Source: Luteolibacter sp. LG18 (lineage in GTDB: Bacteria > Verrucomicrobiota > Verrucomicrobiia > Verrucomicrobiales > Akkermansiaceae). Taken from it: a stretch of DNA of 64,000 nt. Shown here one piece after another: positions 62,638 through 64,000 of the stretch. Below the pieces are notes generated by a model, which was not told the origin of the DNA, did no database searches, and worked only from the letters and a program-made list of their open reading frames with translations. How positions within the stretch are numbered: the stretch's first letter is position 1; every line of letters starts with the position of its first letter. The translations under genes and the position numbers were made by a program. The stretch is taken from the NCBI RefSeq assembly GCF_036322585.1, contig NZ_AP024600.1, positions 1,922,001-1,986,000 on the forward strand, in the 5' to 3' direction.

Positions 62638-63387
62638 ATGGGTGTGCATGCGATCGCCGATTTCCAGGTCCTCGGGGAGAGTGATGACTGGATCGTCGTG
62701 GACAAGCCCGCGCCCCTGATCGTCCACCCGGCGAACGGCAAGATCGAACCGAACCTGCTGGGCGGGGTGGAGACGCTGCTGATGTTCGAGATGGAGAACG
62801 GGGCGGCGCTTTCGATCATCACCCGGCTGGACCGGGAGACGAGCGGGGTGGTGCTGATCGCGAAGCACCGGGACGCGGCGCGGGATCTTTCCCGGATCTT
62901 CGAGCGCCGGGAGGCGCGGAAGGAGTATCTGGCGATCGTCCACGGCTGGCCGGCCTTCGATACCTGGACGAACGATTCGCCGATCCTGCGGGCGGGCGAG
63001 GTCCAGGAGTCTCCGATCTGGCTGCGGCAGATGGTGCACCCGGAGGGACGCGAGTGTGAGACCGGATTTTGGGTGGAACGGCGGTTCGAACGGAACGGCC
63101 GCCCCTTCGCGGTGGTGCGGTGTTTTCCGAAAACCGGGCGGATGCACCAGATCCGGGTGCATCTCCAGCACTCCGGCCACCCGATCGTGGGCGACAAGCT
63201 CTACTCGGGCGAGGGCGCGGAGTATTTGGAATGGACGCGCACCGGCTGGACCCCGGCGCTGCAGGAAAAGCTGCTGCTCCAGCGCCACGCGCTGCATGCG
63301 GCGCTGCTGGGCGTGCCGTGGGGAGGCCACGAGGTGACGTGGCAGTCCGGGCTGGCGGCGGATCTGGCGGAGTTCGCGGCCGGGTGA
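62638..63387 (+). CDS. RluA family pseudouridine synthase
   Basis: A 249-residue RNA-modifying enzyme. VLGESDDWIVVDKPAPLIVHP opens the catalytic domain, RLDRETSGVVLIAKH carries the catalytic Asp65, and GRMHQIRVHLQHSGHPIVGDKLY is the C-terminal family motif. No S4 RNA-binding domain is present, as in RluA/TruC-like short members. Target position in rRNA or tRNA cannot be told. Confidence 0.92.
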   Translation: MGVHAIADFQVLGESDDWIVVDKPAPLIVHPANGKIEPNLLGGVETLLMFEMENGAALSIITRLDRETSGVVLIAKHRDAARDLSRIFERREARKEYLAIVHGWPAFDTWTNDSPILRAGEVQESPIWLRQMVHPEGRECETGFWVERRFERNGRPFAVVRCFPKTGRMHQIRVHLQHSGHPIVGDKLYSGEGAEYLEWTRTGWTPALQEKLLLQRHALHAALLGVPWGGHEVTWQSGLAADLAEFAAG

Positions 63388-63418
63388 GGTCACCGGCCGC
63401 GGGTGGCCGCGGATCCGG

Positions 63419-64000
63419 TCAGTTTTCGATCACGCAGCGGAAGCCGTTGTCGAAATCGTAGAGGGGGCTGGTGACGATGGCGCGCTGGTTGACATAGACT
63501 TTGTCATTGTCCGCCCAGGAGCCGCCGCGGAGGGCTCTGGACTCGCACCATTCCCACACGTTGCCACCTAGGTTGTGGAGGCCCAGGCCGTTGGTGGTGC
63601 CGCTGTCCACGGGGGCGGTGTAGAGATAGGGGTCCTTGAAGCCGGTGATGAGGCCCTTGGTCCCCTTGCCGGCGTTCGATTTCCACAGATCCTTGAGGTG
63701 GGCGAGATCGGCCGGGGAGGCATCCCGCCATTCCTGGCCACAGTAGTTGTAGAGGCCGCTGGCGGTGGCGGGGGGCCACTCCTCGCCCCACGGATAGGTG
63801 CTACCGCCTGCGGCGGCATTCCATTCCGCGGAGGTGGGAAGCCGGTATTTACGCCCTTCCTTGGCGGACATCCAATCGCACCACGCCTTGGCGTCGTCCC
63901 ACTTCAGATTGGCAGCGGGGTGGTTATAGCCCTGATTGTAGAAGGGGGCGGGATAGCCGCGGCCCGCGAGCTGGTATTGCGCCACGCTGGTTTCCGTCGT
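63419..64000 (-). CDS. Formylglycine-generating-enzyme (SUMF1)-like protein, cut by window edge
   Basis: The C-terminal 193 residues of a SUMF1/FGE-sulfatase domain protein; the 5' end lies beyond the window. Seen are ETSVAQYQLAG, WDDAKAWCDWMSAKEGRKYRLPT, AEWNAAAGG, GNVWEWCESRALRGGSW and the final NGFRCVIEN, all usual for the family. Most such proteins in bacteria are not true sulfatase activators; the FGE cysteine pair is not clear here. Could be involved in serine/threonine kinase signalling or surface binding. Confidence 0.9.
   Translation of the reverse strand, partial: TTETSVAQYQLAGRGYPAPFYNQGYNHPAANLKWDDAKAWCDWMSAKEGRKYRLPTSAEWNAAAGGSTYPWGEEWPPATASGLYNYCGQEWRDASPADLAHLKDLWKSNAGKGTKGLITGFKDPYLYTAPVDSGTTNGLGLHNLGGNVWEWCESRALRGGSWADNDKVYVNQRAIVTSPLYDFDNGFRCVIEN

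Overview
The window looks like a chromosomal segment of a Gram-negative bacterium of the Verrucomicrobiota (Luteolibacter/Verrucomicrobiaceae-like; inferred, not proven). Pointers are a fused LpxC-FabZ gene for lipid A and fatty-acid synthesis, a large secreted protein with a PVC-type C-terminal cytochrome c domain, an exosortase plus EpsI pair, a secreted protein ending in a domain of the kind common in Verrucomicrobia, and a signal-peptide protein built of short helical repeats. Composition is GC-rich, with a clearly more A/T-rich interior in the polysaccharide locus.

Positions 236-44696 hold about 41 genes on one strand, many overlapping by 4 bases. This is one very large surface or exopolysaccharide locus. 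The left part (236-12789) makes activated sugars: a UDP-xylose-synthase-like enzyme, UDP-galactopyranose mutase, a UDP-HexNAc dehydrogenase, a sugar aminotransferase, GDP-mannose dehydratase and GDP-fucose synthase. It also holds an unusual nucleotidyltransferase/GHMP-kinase fusion, a WecG/TagA transferase and the sulfate-activating genes cysC, cysD and cysN. The middle part (12883-31404) has the look of a variable serotype-like region. It contains a CDP-glucose branch (rfbF, rfbG, C-methyltransferase, epimerase, reductase), other methyltransferases, a flippase, a polymerase-like protein, glycosyltransferases, an acyltransferase and a secreted SGNH hydrolase. The right part (31454-44696) holds an MBOAT/SGNH O-acetylation pair, an oxidoreductase/TIM-barrel/FAD-enzyme/GT2/GtrA cassette, the initiating sugar-phosphate transferase, and a ligase/polymerase-like membrane protein with a TPR tail.

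On the other strand, 44724-48571 encodes a GH2 glycosidase lipoprotein, EpsI and exosortase. From 48667 the content is mostly housekeeping: prs, a Tat-exported amine oxidase, rplY, a PIN toxin-antitoxin pair, pth, rpsF, ssb, an Ohr peroxidase, the large PVC cytochrome protein, lpxC-fabZ, an RluA-type pseudouridine synthase, and the end of a formylglycine-generating-enzyme-like gene cut by the window edge.

The least explained signals are: (i) a ~133-base structured repeat in two copies, with paired base changes preserving two hairpins; (ii) G-tracts of 8-10 bases inside three polysaccharide-decoration genes, which could be phase-variable; (iii) the nucleotidyltransferase-GHMP fusion; (iv) sulfate activation embedded in the locus without a recognisable reductase or sulfotransferase. 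No CRISPR array, rRNA or tRNA was seen.
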